The notes under the pieces are model-generated. The model had not been told where the DNA came from. It searched no databases and saw only the letters and a program-made list of their open reading frames with translations. The translations under genes were made by a program, and so were the position numbers. Below are positions 17,892 to 26,683 of a DNA stretch of 57,322 nucleotides, piece after piece. Source of the DNA: Cyclobacteriaceae bacterium. Its GTDB lineage: Bacteria; Bacteroidota; Bacteroidia; Cytophagales; Cyclobacteriaceae. Location of the stretch: the NCBI GenBank assembly GCA_020832305.1, contig JAFIEV010000081.1, positions 1-57,322 of the forward strand, given 5' to 3'. Within the stretch, counting starts at the first letter, position 1. Each line of letters opens with the position of its first letter.

Positions 17892-17963
17892 TTAACTTAT
17901 CGTTTTAAACCTTGAAGATTTGAATAACCTCCAAGGCCTTATGTATACCAAATCCCTGATGAA

Positions 17964-19901
17964 TTAATCTCCGGAAAGTCTTACCCTAATCGTGGTTTTT
18001 CCGTCTTCGACCGTCCAGGCAGGAATGCGGATTTCAAGTCTTTTCAGACCTTCCATTTGCCGGTCGAGTTCCAGCGGAGCCGGGTAAAGGGAAACCAAAG
18101 AAACCATGAGATGCGGATGGGATAGATTTTCCAGCTTTAGTCTTTTTCCGTCTTGCGTTAAAATCGCACCCCCATTAACAAATTCCACATCTGCCTGTGT
18201 AATCATATGCCAGGTTATGAGTTTCGTCTCATCTGATGTTTCGATGTGATCTTCTATCAGTATTGACGATGGGCTGTCTTTAATGAATCTGCGTGTGGCG
18301 CTTTTGAGTTGTCCTTCGAATGTAGGGGTCATGTTTATGGTAGCTTCCGGTTTGTCTCCTCCTTTAAAATCATCGATGGTGGCCAGGCCATCTACCACAT
18401 GCAGCGCATCGTTTACCGTAAGGGTGCTGTGGCCATAATTATTTTTGGTGAGCAAGGTCCAGCGCTCACATTCCTGACATTTTCCCCACAGATTAAAGCC
18501 CGTTTTTTCCAGTTCATGATAACCCTGATTACCCGGGTCAATTGACCAGCGCACGCCGTTCAGCTCAAATATAAAAGAACCCCCATCCATATTGCCGTGG
18601 TTTACGGTACCTCTTCCTCCTTTGCCCCCAAAATAATATTGTCTTGAATCGTTTTCACTTCCCCTGAATACCACAATTGGGTTGCCCCCTTTGCCATGCC
18701 AGGCATCCGGAACTTTGACATTACCTTTTTCCTGGTACTGCGCCAGCCAGACGAGGGAAGCACCTGCCAGTCTTGACAATTTGCCCATATCAGCCGCAGG
18801 CATTAAAAATCTTTCTTTCTCAAAAAATGCTGCATTCCCCGTTTTGGAAGCAAACCAAGCAAGTGTGATATCCCCTGCCTGAGATCTTTTATCTCCGCAA
18901 TCGGCAAAATTGTAATACCAACCTGATGGCGCATTGCACAATACCCTGAAGGTTGCACTTTCCATAAAACCGGGAGATGTACTGTGGCCAAAATCAGTTC
19001 CAAAAGCACTTTCGAGCAAGGCAATGGTAACCACAGAAAAACTGGTGCCATAGCTCCAGTACGTTGACCCTTCGGGATAAATGCCATCGGGGATATATTC
19101 AGCAAGGGAGTGCGGTAGACCATCAAGCGCCCGGTGAATGGTTTTGGCAGCAAGCTCGGGATTGATCTCTGCAATGGCAATAGAGGCTGCAATCATACCA
19201 CCATTGCATACCTGGTTCCAGTTATTGTTGCCATAAGCCCAGCCCGGGTTATTGCCACTTTGGGGCCATGAAGGCATAATGCCTTTATCGATCAAGGCTG
19301 TTTGAGCTGCCTTGATGGTAGATGCAGGTAAGGCGCCGGCTGTCCAGTCTAATGCGAAGGCTACGGCCATCGACATTTCAGCAACATCCAGAAAATGTGA
19401 GGGGTTCCAGTCGCTGAAAGCGATCACCGCCAATACTTCTTCATTGATTCTCTGCAAAACGGCCTGGTCTTTATCCAGTCGGTATACTACACCCAGCATG
19501 TTAATGCGATAGAGCATTTCGCGGGAGACAGATAAAAGCCTGCGTCCGGTGACTATTCTTTCGAGGAGCGGTTCTTCCATGACCTGCACAGCATTTAACT
19601 TAATGGCTGCATACATATTTTGTACTACAGGATCTGATTTGAGTCTGTTCCGCAGATTGCGTTCCGTTGCCGGATTAAACACCATACGGGGTTGTGATTT
19701 CCGCAGGTTTCTTTTGAGATATTGAACACTCATAGGGTTCTGCAGCGGATAAATTTCATCAGCCAGCAGAACGGAAGTATCCATCAAAAAAAACACAAAC
19801 AGAATGATTCCTATTTGTAATGCAGTGGTCTTCGGAGCTTTTTTTATCATGGGTTTATTTTGTTTAGGTAGATTGCTAATCTGGTTCAATGTGGCGGTCA
19901 T
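17964..19901 (-). CDS. Heparinase II/III-family lyase, paralog 3
   Basis: A 645-residue protein; first enzyme of the lyase run after the enolase-type gene. The ATG at 19901 overlaps the upstream stop (ATGA), which argues for coupled translation; an ATG at 19850 (codon 18) directly precedes the hydrophobic signal and could be used instead. Motifs: NNNWNQVCNGG (225-235), YPEGSTYWSYG (candidate Y281), HGNMDGG (H445), CQECERW. All putative catalytic positions agree with paralog 2, so both are likely active. Differences around the substrate-facing loops could give the copies different cleavage preferences along one complex glycan; that is inference. Confidence 0.83.
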   Translation of the reverse strand: MTATLNQISNLPKQNKPMIKKAPKTTALQIGIILFVFFLMDTSVLLADEIYPLQNPMSVQYLKRNLRKSQPRMVFNPATERNLRNRLKSDPVVQNMYAAIKLNAVQVMEEPLLERIVTGRRLLSVSREMLYRINMLGVVYRLDKDQAVLQRINEEVLAVIAFSDWNPSHFLDVAEMSMAVAFALDWTAGALPASTIKAAQTALIDKGIMPSWPQSGNNPGWAYGNNNWNQVCNGGMIAASIAIAEINPELAAKTIHRALDGLPHSLAEYIPDGIYPEGSTYWSYGTSFSVVTIALLESAFGTDFGHSTSPGFMESATFRVLCNAPSGWYYNFADCGDKRSQAGDITLAWFASKTGNAAFFEKERFLMPAADMGKLSRLAGASLVWLAQYQEKGNVKVPDAWHGKGGNPIVVFRGSENDSRQYYFGGKGGRGTVNHGNMDGGSFIFELNGVRWSIDPGNQGYHELEKTGFNLWGKCQECERWTLLTKNNYGHSTLTVNDALHVVDGLATIDDFKGGDKPEATINMTPTFEGQLKSATRRFIKDSPSSILIEDHIETSDETKLITWHMITQADVEFVNGGAILTQDGKRLKLENLSHPHLMVSLVSLYPAPLELDRQMEGLKRLEIRIPAWTVEDGKTTIRVRLSGD

Positions 19902-21148
19902 ATAACCTTCTGGTGTTTGGCTATATAATCCGGGTCTATGGTGACTCCCAAACCCGGACCCGTTGGCACTTTTACAATGCCATTTTCACTTCGGAGCGTA
20001 GATGTCGGGCATTCCAGGGGTATTTCAAAGTTGTATCCTTTGAATTCATGGTACGGACCAGCATTGGGCACTGCCGATACAAAATGCATCATATACAAAT
20101 AGCCCAATCCCGAGCCTGATATATGCGGTGTACATTCTTTTCCTTTGAATTCCGCCATTCTGGCTACTTTCATTGATCGGATCATTCCACCGAAATAAAA
20201 AATATCAGGTTGCACAATATCAAGGGCATCATGTTGAATCAGCCACAAAAAGTTTTGGAGGCTGGGTTCCTGTTCCCCACCGGCAATGGGAATGGTCAAA
20301 GCATAGGCAACCTGCCGGGTTTCATCATACCAATCGAAAGGAACAGGCTCTTCGTAAAAATCAAACTTATACGCTTCCATAAGTTTACCTATACGGATGG
20401 CTTCATCAACCGTGTAGGAACCATTGGAGTCTGCATAAATTACCATGTCATCGCCAAAGGTTTTGCGCACCAGGGGAATGAGTTTTTCTGTGCGGTCGGG
20501 AGGGAAATCGGCATTCCGGCTCATTCTTCCTCCTACTTTAAATTTCAAGGCTTTGGCCTGCGTCTCTTTTACGTGCTTTTCAATCAATACGATCGATTCT
20601 TCAGCAGATTTTCCCCGGTAGTTATTGGCCTGATAAACAGCAATTTCTTTATGATGAATATCTCCAATAAGTTTTCCCATAGGAAGACCTGCGATCTTTC
20701 CCAACATATCCAAAATGGCAAATTCTATGGTTGCCAGGGGCACCCAAAGGGCCAGTCCCTGCAGCTTGTAATTGCTTTGATGTACATATACTTCATCCAG
20801 GAGTACATCGAGATCAAGGGCATCTTTGCCGATAAAAAATTGCTGAAGTCGAAGTGTAAATATAGGATACAAAGCAATCATCTGCATGTTATTGCTTACC
20901 GATATACCCTCTGCCCCGTCTTTGGATCTTACCCTGCACAAAAAATTATCATTGTATCTAAGCAATTCCAGTGTTTCAATGATAACTGGTTCAGAAAAAA
21001 ATTCCGTATTCAAAACTTTTTTATCCCTGATGTGGGAGAGATCATTGTATACATCCTTATTCACTGCAGCACGACAGGATGTCATTCCCAAGCTTCCGGA
21101 TAGACCGGACAGAGCTGCTAATTTCAAAAAATCCCTTCTCTTTGACAT
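19898..21148 (-). CDS. Enolase-superfamily (mandelate racemase/muconate lactonizing) protein with Tat-type signal
   Basis: A 416-residue protein. The N-terminus has SKRRDFLKLAALSG, a twin-arginine export signal, with a possible lipobox (TSC) at C25. The barrel has the superfamily catalytic set: KFK (K202, K204), metal ligands D240 (YADSNG), E266 (YEEPV) and E292 (GGEQE), then D315 and H342 (CTPHISGSG). Members abstract a proton next to a carboxylate and dehydrate, epimerise or cycloisomerise sugar acids. Export to the periplasm is unusual for this family, but it is logical in a locus that releases uronic acids. The gene ends in an ATGA overlap with paralog 3 and starts 119 bases after susD, beyond a hairpin. 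Exact reaction unknown. Confidence 0.82.
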   Translation of the reverse strand: MSKRRDFLKLAALSGLSGSLGMTSCRAAVNKDVYNDLSHIRDKKVLNTEFFSEPVIIETLELLRYNDNFLCRVRSKDGAEGISVSNNMQMIALYPIFTLRLQQFFIGKDALDLDVLLDEVYVHQSNYKLQGLALWVPLATIEFAILDMLGKIAGLPMGKLIGDIHHKEIAVYQANNYRGKSAEESIVLIEKHVKETQAKALKFKVGGRMSRNADFPPDRTEKLIPLVRKTFGDDMVIYADSNGSYTVDEAIRIGKLMEAYKFDFYEEPVPFDWYDETRQVAYALTIPIAGGEQEPSLQNFLWLIQHDALDIVQPDIFYFGGMIRSMKVARMAEFKGKECTPHISGSGLGYLYMMHFVSAVPNAGPYHEFKGYNFEIPLECPTSTLRSENGIVKVPTGPGLGVTIDPDYIAKHQKVI

Positions 21149-21209
21149 CGCTTAACGGGTTAAAAAAGAAAAATAGGAAAAGCAGGGCAGAATGGCAATT
21201 AAAAAAGAA

Positions 21210-21253
21210 ACAAGTCCTGTCTGACAGGAAAAATCTTGCAGGACAGGACTTGT
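21210..21253 (-). terminator. Hairpin between susD and enzyme genes (attenuator candidate)
   Basis: Perfect 12-bp arms (ACAAGTCCTGTC at 21210-21221 and GACAGGACTTGT at 21242-21253). On the transcribed strand the hairpin is followed by a T-rich run. A smaller nested palindrome, CCTGTCTGACAGG (21216-21228), competes for the same bases. It could stop part of the transcripts after susCD, giving more SusCD than enzymes. Confidence 0.65.
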
Positions 21254-21267
21254 AAGGATAAACTTAA

Positions 21268-23040
21268 CTACCAACCCGGGTTTTGTCCCAGATTTGGATT
21301 TTGCGCAAGTGAACTAAGGTCAATTGGCCATAAATAATGCTTTGCTTCATCAAATACGGGTGTACCCCAGTCTGTTCCCTGATATACGTCTATATACGTT
21401 TTTCCATTTTCAGGATCCACTGAGGTTCGAATAATGGCTCCGGCAAATCGCGCCTGATTGGCCGCATTCCACTGAATGCCATAATCCTTCTTCTCAAGCT
21501 TCTTGCCTTGTTTCCAACGGATGAGGTCTGAATATCTGAACCCTTCCTGGAACAATTCAATACGGCGCTCACGGCGAATTTCAACCAGCAAAGCTGATAT
21601 TCCATCATTGGCATATCGTGGATCCAAAGGCGGATTCATATCGAGATGTGCCATACCTACTCTGTCTCTAAGCTTGTTGATACTAATGTCAAGATCACCC
21701 TGAGTGATTTCGCCCAGTTCAGCTTTTGCCTCCGCATAAATTAAGAGAGCTTCAGCAAACCGCAAAATAATGGCAGGCGTTTCGGCAGTATTGAAGGCCT
21801 TTCCGATCATATCATCAGCATTATAATGTTTGATCACGTGATAACCGGTTGAGGATGTTCTTCCGCCAGGCATACCTGCGATTCTGGGATAAGGTCTTCC
21901 ATCAGCTAAGTGGTATTTGTAAAAGGCCGCATCTGCTGGATGTAAGATGGTTTGGCGAAGGCGTGGATCTCTATTTTCGAAGATATTTTCAAAAACATCA
22001 TCTCCCTGATACAAGGGTGATAAAGTAATGGGTAAGCCATCCGTACAAAGAAAGTCTTCCACAAAGTTACGTGTTGCACCACCGGTGTAGGAATAATAAT
22101 CCTGAACGTGATTAGTATAAATTCCCAACTGATATCTTCTCCATGCCAGTACTTCAGGATTACCACTCAGGTCAAGAATTCTCTGATAGGCATTGAAGTC
22201 TCTGTCTGGATTACCGGTACTATACAATCTGTATGGACCATTATCCATAAGCTCTTTAGCCGCATTGGCAGCTTCTCTTAGCCAGGTATTGGCATCGGGG
22301 CCTCCATGGTATTTCCTCCAGGTACCTTCGTAAAGACAGACCCTTGATTTTACCAAAAGGGCAGCCCAACGGTTTAACCTGCCCGGCGCATTGCCATCTC
22401 CCCAGTTATTGGGTATATGCTGTACAGCAAAATTCAAGTCAGCGAGTACATTGTTCATCACCTCGACTCTTGGCGTACGAGCAGCAAAAAGCTCATCTGA
22501 TTCTGTCGTAAGTTCCTTGTCTAGCCAAGGCACATCACCATATTTGAGTACTTTTTCGGCATAGAACCAACCTCTGAACAGCCTTGCTTCACCAACAAAG
22601 CGGTTTCGTATATTATCAGGAATGTTAGCTTTACCATAATTTGCAAGGCCGACATTAATAGCCCTTACAAAGTTCCAGCCTCTGAAACCAAACCAAACCG
22701 GGTTGTTGGGTGTAACGTGTCTGCCTGACCTCACCTGCATAAAAAAATCATGCCGGGGGTGGTTGGGTGCCAGGTTATCCGTAAAACCATCTAACATAAG
22801 ATAACTGCCAAAATGACTATCAAAACCTTCCTGATGACCATGTAAAATCGGTACATTTACATCATTAATAGCCAAATGATATAAATGGTTATTATAGGTT
22901 CGCAGGTCATCCGCTGTATTCCAAAATACTTCATTTCTAACCTGGTCAAGGGGAAATCTCTCCAGAAAATCATCATTACATGCTGTACTCACCAATAGAA
23001 TAGTCAGCAATACATTGAATATATATTTCAAATTTTTCAT
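21268..23040 (-). CDS. SusD/RagB-family glycan-binding lipoprotein
   Basis: A 590-residue outer-membrane lipoprotein (LVSTAC, C21). It has the typical opening NDDFLERFPLDQV, TPR-like helices, and the C-terminal PF07980 region with ILRFAEALLIYAEAKAELGE and LVEIRRERRIELFQEGFR. SusD forms a lid over the SusC channel and hands oligosaccharides to it. It is 17 bases downstream of susC. The ligand cannot be read from the sequence, but the surrounding lyases imply an acidic glycan. The C-terminus closes with NLGQNPGW, the usual ending of the family. Confidence 0.95.
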   Translation of the reverse strand: MKNLKYIFNVLLTILLVSTACNDDFLERFPLDQVRNEVFWNTADDLRTYNNHLYHLAINDVNVPILHGHQEGFDSHFGSYLMLDGFTDNLAPNHPRHDFFMQVRSGRHVTPNNPVWFGFRGWNFVRAINVGLANYGKANIPDNIRNRFVGEARLFRGWFYAEKVLKYGDVPWLDKELTTESDELFAARTPRVEVMNNVLADLNFAVQHIPNNWGDGNAPGRLNRWAALLVKSRVCLYEGTWRKYHGGPDANTWLREAANAAKELMDNGPYRLYSTGNPDRDFNAYQRILDLSGNPEVLAWRRYQLGIYTNHVQDYYSYTGGATRNFVEDFLCTDGLPITLSPLYQGDDVFENIFENRDPRLRQTILHPADAAFYKYHLADGRPYPRIAGMPGGRTSSTGYHVIKHYNADDMIGKAFNTAETPAIILRFAEALLIYAEAKAELGEITQGDLDISINKLRDRVGMAHLDMNPPLDPRYANDGISALLVEIRRERRIELFQEGFRYSDLIRWKQGKKLEKKDYGIQWNAANQARFAGAIIRTSVDPENGKTYIDVYQGTDWGTPVFDEAKHYLWPIDLSSLAQNPNLGQNPGW

Positions 23041-23057
23041 TTTCTACAGGGTTTAAT

Positions 23058-26000
23058 TTAAAAAGACAATCTGAGACCCAGTGTATAAATACGCTGCATA
23101 GGATACTCAATGGCTCCTGCGTATATGGTTTCAGGATCTAAAGGCGGACGAATGGGTGAATATTCCCACAAGTTCATACCGACGAAATATATCTGCGCGC
23201 CTGACATCCCCATACGAGTCAACAGGGTTGTTGGTAAATCATAACCCACTTGCAGGTTTTTCAACCTTACGTAAGCAGCATTTTGCAGATATCGGGTTTG
23301 TGGCTGCACATTTTTCTTATCGTTAGTAGAAATATGCGCTGCCGGGAAGTAAGCATCTCTGTTATCTTCTCTCCAGGTATCGGTGATATAATATCTCTCT
23401 ACGTGTCCTGCATTGAAAGGGAAGAACCAGGTCCAGTTTCCATCAGATGGCCAGAAATCACGACGACCTAAACCCTGGAGGAATATATTCATAGAAAAGT
23501 TCTTCCATCTGAGGTTATTGTTTACCCCAAAACTGTACCTCGGTGTATTGTTACCTATAACTCTTCTGTCACCCGGGTTAGCCAGGGTATTGTTACCACG
23601 GTCTATTCTACCGTCCCCATTAAGATCTGCGTATTGAATGTCACCAGGTCTCCAGTTGGCCCCAATCTGAGCCTGAGAAGGTGCATTATTTACCTCATCC
23701 TGGGTCTGGAAAATACCAACGGTTTCAAAGCCCCAGATTTCTCCAAGCTTTTGTCCTTCGTAGAACTGGTTGGTAGAGGTAATTCCTGTGGGAATAGCTC
23801 CTGCAGGGTTCATAAACCTTGTGATGCTGGCAGTCCAGTCCGAAAGGGCCAGGGTTACATCATAGAAAAACTGATTGCGAATATTGTCTTTCCAGGTCAT
23901 AGCCAGCTCCCAACCATTTGTGCGCAAATCAGCAGCATTGGATTGAGGTGCATTTGTACCTAATACCGCCGGATACTCAACGGACATTAACATATCTTTG
24001 GTGTCACGGCTGAACAGGTCAAAAGATGCATCGAGTTTACCACCAAGTATTGTAAAATCAAGACCAATATTTTGTGAAACTACTGTTTCCCATGTCAAAG
24101 TTGGACTTACCAGGCCGGCAGGGGAAACGAAAGGTGTGCGTACGCCACCTACTAACATAAACGGGGATTGTCCTATACCCATGGTAGGAATGTATGGGTA
24201 AAAGTTATTGCCGAGTAATTGATTACCCAAGCTACCAATGGAAGCTCTTATCTTCAATTCATCCAGAAAACCTTTGGTGCCGGCCATAAAGCTTTCATTG
24301 GAAATCCTCCAACCAGCTGACACCGATGGGAAAAATCCAAATCTGCTATCCCTTGGAAACCTTGAAGTACCATCATAACGACCATTAGTCTCCAATAGAT
24401 ACCTGTCATCATATATATAGTTAAAACGGTAGAAAGCGCCTCTTAAGGAATTGTGGTTTCTACCGCCAAATGTTTGTTGAAGTCCAACTGTAGCATTTAA
24501 ATCCTGAATCAATGGAGTAATCAAGGCATTGGCCTGCGCCCTTACAAACTGATTGCGCCCCCACTCTTCATTGAAGCCCACCATACCGTGAATATAATGC
24601 TTATTGGCCAGGGTTACAGAATAATCGGCAAATGCATTAAATACATAGTACTGATTATAGTCACTTCGTTCATTGATAAAATCATTACCACTAAAGCCAT
24701 TACTAATAGGGTTTGCTTCCTGTAAATTGGTGGAAACAATTTCGACCTTACTGGCTACATCCTGTGCGGTTCGATGGAAGAAATTGTAGGAGAAGTTGGA
24801 AACGATCTTGAAGTTTTTAAATGGGGTAAGAGTGGCACCCTGGGTTAACCAGATGTCATTGGCCGACCACCTCGATCTTCCTCCATCCAACAGATAAGGA
24901 AAAAAATTGGTGCCTCCAAAATACATCCCAATAAAACGTTCATATTGATCTCTGTCACCCGGAGTGATATAATAAGGCAAATCCGGAAATTGAATAGGCT
25001 GAATTGGATTGACACGCGCAAGTGAATTGATATTTACATCCCAGTTATAGAAATATGGTTGGTTGTCGTGTTGTGAGTTCACAACTACTTTATCATCGAG
25101 TGTAAGCCAGTCATTAATCTTGAACTCGCCTTTCATTAAGATATTATACCTTTTGAAGTTTGTATTGTTGTACCTGAGGTAACCATCTTTGTTGAGATGA
25201 CCAAAAGAAACCAGGTAATTAGATCGGTCTGAACCTCCAGATATGGTTATATCGTGCTGGTGTGTAGGTGCAAAGTCGGTCATTATATCGTTTTGATAGT
25301 TATTAAAACCATAAAAACGCAAATTACCATTTACTACACCCCACTCATTTTCAGGTACGGGATTATTTCTCCAGCGCAGGGTACCATCTACCATATCCTG
25401 ATCGAAAGTTGGCACACCATTCGTACGGATATTAGCGGCATTTCTGGCTAATACAAATTCATGTGGATCGGTAACATTATCCATATTAAAGATGGGCTTT
25501 GCCAAAGCACCCTGACTGTTGATGGTCACATTGACCTTACCGGCTTTTCCACTTTTAGTGGTTACCAGGATTACCCCAAAAGCAGCACGTGCACCATACA
25601 CCGCGGCAGCGGCAGCATCCTTCAATACCGATACACTTTCAATATCATTAGGGTTAATCCGGTTGAGATCCATAGGGACGTTATCTACCAAAACAAGTGG
25701 TGCACCACCATTGATAGACTCAAAACCACGAACGTTAAACTGAGGGCTTGCTGAGGGGTCACCGTTTCTTGGGAAAATGTTAAGGTTTGGAATAACACCC
25801 TGCAAACCTTCAGCCGCGTTGGCAATCGGCCGGCTTTCAAGACGCTCGCTGGTAGCTACACCTACCGCACCGGTAAGGTTTACTTTCTGTTGCGTACCAT
25901 AACCTACCACGACGATTTCCTGAAGGGAGGTCACATCTGCTGCAAGGTTAATATTGATAACGGATCTGTTACCAACTTCAACTTCCTGCACCATAAACCC

Positions 26001-26573
26001 TACGGAGCTGAATACCAAAACGGTATTTGAGGATGGCACTTCTATGCGGTAATTTCCATCCATATCCGTAACGGTTCCCTGTGTAGTGCCTTTAATTACA
26101 ACGTTTGCTCCCGGCAAGCCATTGGGATCGTCTGCGGAGGTTATTTTTCCGGTAATTGATATGGCCTGTTCAGGGTTCGCAACATAATCGATCACACCAA
26201 ATTCCATATCTGTTCGGGTACTTACGTGAACCGTTTCATTAATTCTTCTGAACTTCAGGTTGGTTTCGCGCGATAATACCTTTAAAAGTTCTTCCAGTGT
26301 AGTATTTTGTGCTACATAAGTAATATTTCCTGCCTTTCTCAAAGCAGAATTGGTATAGGCAAATTTAAATTCGGTTTGTTTTTCTACGAATCGAATAACA
26401 TCGAGTACCGTTGCATTTTCAAAATTTACCGAAAGCTGAACCTCATTCATACGGGTTCTCTGTGCATTACTGTGGTCTGCCAATAGCATGCTAAAGAAGA
26501 AACATTGTATAGCAAAACCATATAGCAGTAGCTTTGACATATAAATTACTTGTCGTAAGGTTTTTTTATTCAT
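23058..26573 (-). CDS. SusC/RagA-family TonB-dependent transporter with STN signalling domain
   Basis: A 1171-residue outer-membrane transporter. Order: signal region (~1-37), STN/secretin-like domain (~45-115, LSVNFENATVLDVIRFVEKQ), carboxypeptidase-like CarboxypepD_reg domain (~140-215, ISITGKITSADDPNGLPGAN), plug with VVVGYGTQQKVNLTGAV and DAAAAAVYGARAAFGVILVTT, then a long beta-barrel ending in a hydrophobic strand with terminal phenylalanine (YTLGLRLSF). The STN domain is the part that contacts FecR, and a FecR gene lies just upstream. Substrate import would therefore also trigger the sigma factor at 27856. It imports acidic oligosaccharides energised by TonB. No truncation is seen. Confidence 0.96.
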   Translation of the reverse strand: MNKKTLRQVIYMSKLLLYGFAIQCFFFSMLLADHSNAQRTRMNEVQLSVNFENATVLDVIRFVEKQTEFKFAYTNSALRKAGNITYVAQNTTLEELLKVLSRETNLKFRRINETVHVSTRTDMEFGVIDYVANPEQAISITGKITSADDPNGLPGANVVIKGTTQGTVTDMDGNYRIEVPSSNTVLVFSSVGFMVQEVEVGNRSVININLAADVTSLQEIVVVGYGTQQKVNLTGAVGVATSERLESRPIANAAEGLQGVIPNLNIFPRNGDPSASPQFNVRGFESINGGAPLVLVDNVPMDLNRINPNDIESVSVLKDAAAAAVYGARAAFGVILVTTKSGKAGKVNVTINSQGALAKPIFNMDNVTDPHEFVLARNAANIRTNGVPTFDQDMVDGTLRWRNNPVPENEWGVVNGNLRFYGFNNYQNDIMTDFAPTHQHDITISGGSDRSNYLVSFGHLNKDGYLRYNNTNFKRYNILMKGEFKINDWLTLDDKVVVNSQHDNQPYFYNWDVNINSLARVNPIQPIQFPDLPYYITPGDRDQYERFIGMYFGGTNFFPYLLDGGRSRWSANDIWLTQGATLTPFKNFKIVSNFSYNFFHRTAQDVASKVEIVSTNLQEANPISNGFSGNDFINERSDYNQYYVFNAFADYSVTLANKHYIHGMVGFNEEWGRNQFVRAQANALITPLIQDLNATVGLQQTFGGRNHNSLRGAFYRFNYIYDDRYLLETNGRYDGTSRFPRDSRFGFFPSVSAGWRISNESFMAGTKGFLDELKIRASIGSLGNQLLGNNFYPYIPTMGIGQSPFMLVGGVRTPFVSPAGLVSPTLTWETVVSQNIGLDFTILGGKLDASFDLFSRDTKDMLMSVEYPAVLGTNAPQSNAADLRTNGWELAMTWKDNIRNQFFYDVTLALSDWTASITRFMNPAGAIPTGITSTNQFYEGQKLGEIWGFETVGIFQTQDEVNNAPSQAQIGANWRPGDIQYADLNGDGRIDRGNNTLANPGDRRVIGNNTPRYSFGVNNNLRWKNFSMNIFLQGLGRRDFWPSDGNWTWFFPFNAGHVERYYITDTWREDNRDAYFPAAHISTNDKKNVQPQTRYLQNAAYVRLKNLQVGYDLPTTLLTRMGMSGAQIYFVGMNLWEYSPIRPPLDPETIYAGAIEYPMQRIYTLGLRLSF

Positions 26574-26610
26574 AACTTTGAATGTTTTTAGTGAATGCTG
26601 AAAATTATTG

Positions 26611-26666
26611 TCCCGATTTTCTAAAAAGCGGGATGTCCTCAGCCGGTTGTTGCAGCAACCGGCTGA
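26611..26666 (-). terminator. Two hairpins between fecR and susC
   Basis: On the transcribed strand the first hairpin has perfect 11-bp arms (TCAGCCGGTTG, 26639-26649, with 26656-26666; 6-base loop). The second is TCCCG-TTTT paired with AAAA-CGGGA at 26611-26633. They lie in the 110-base gap before susC and could terminate the regulator transcript or protect the susC 5' end. No long U-run directly follows the first stem. Confidence 0.5.
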
Positions 26667-26683
26667 TTCTTTTAATAAGGTTT

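Noticed and set aside
20210-21103. A 297-codon plus-strand open frame
   Set aside because: It lies opposite the enolase-superfamily gene, which has full catalytic motifs; the plus frame has no recognisable domain and is a shadow.
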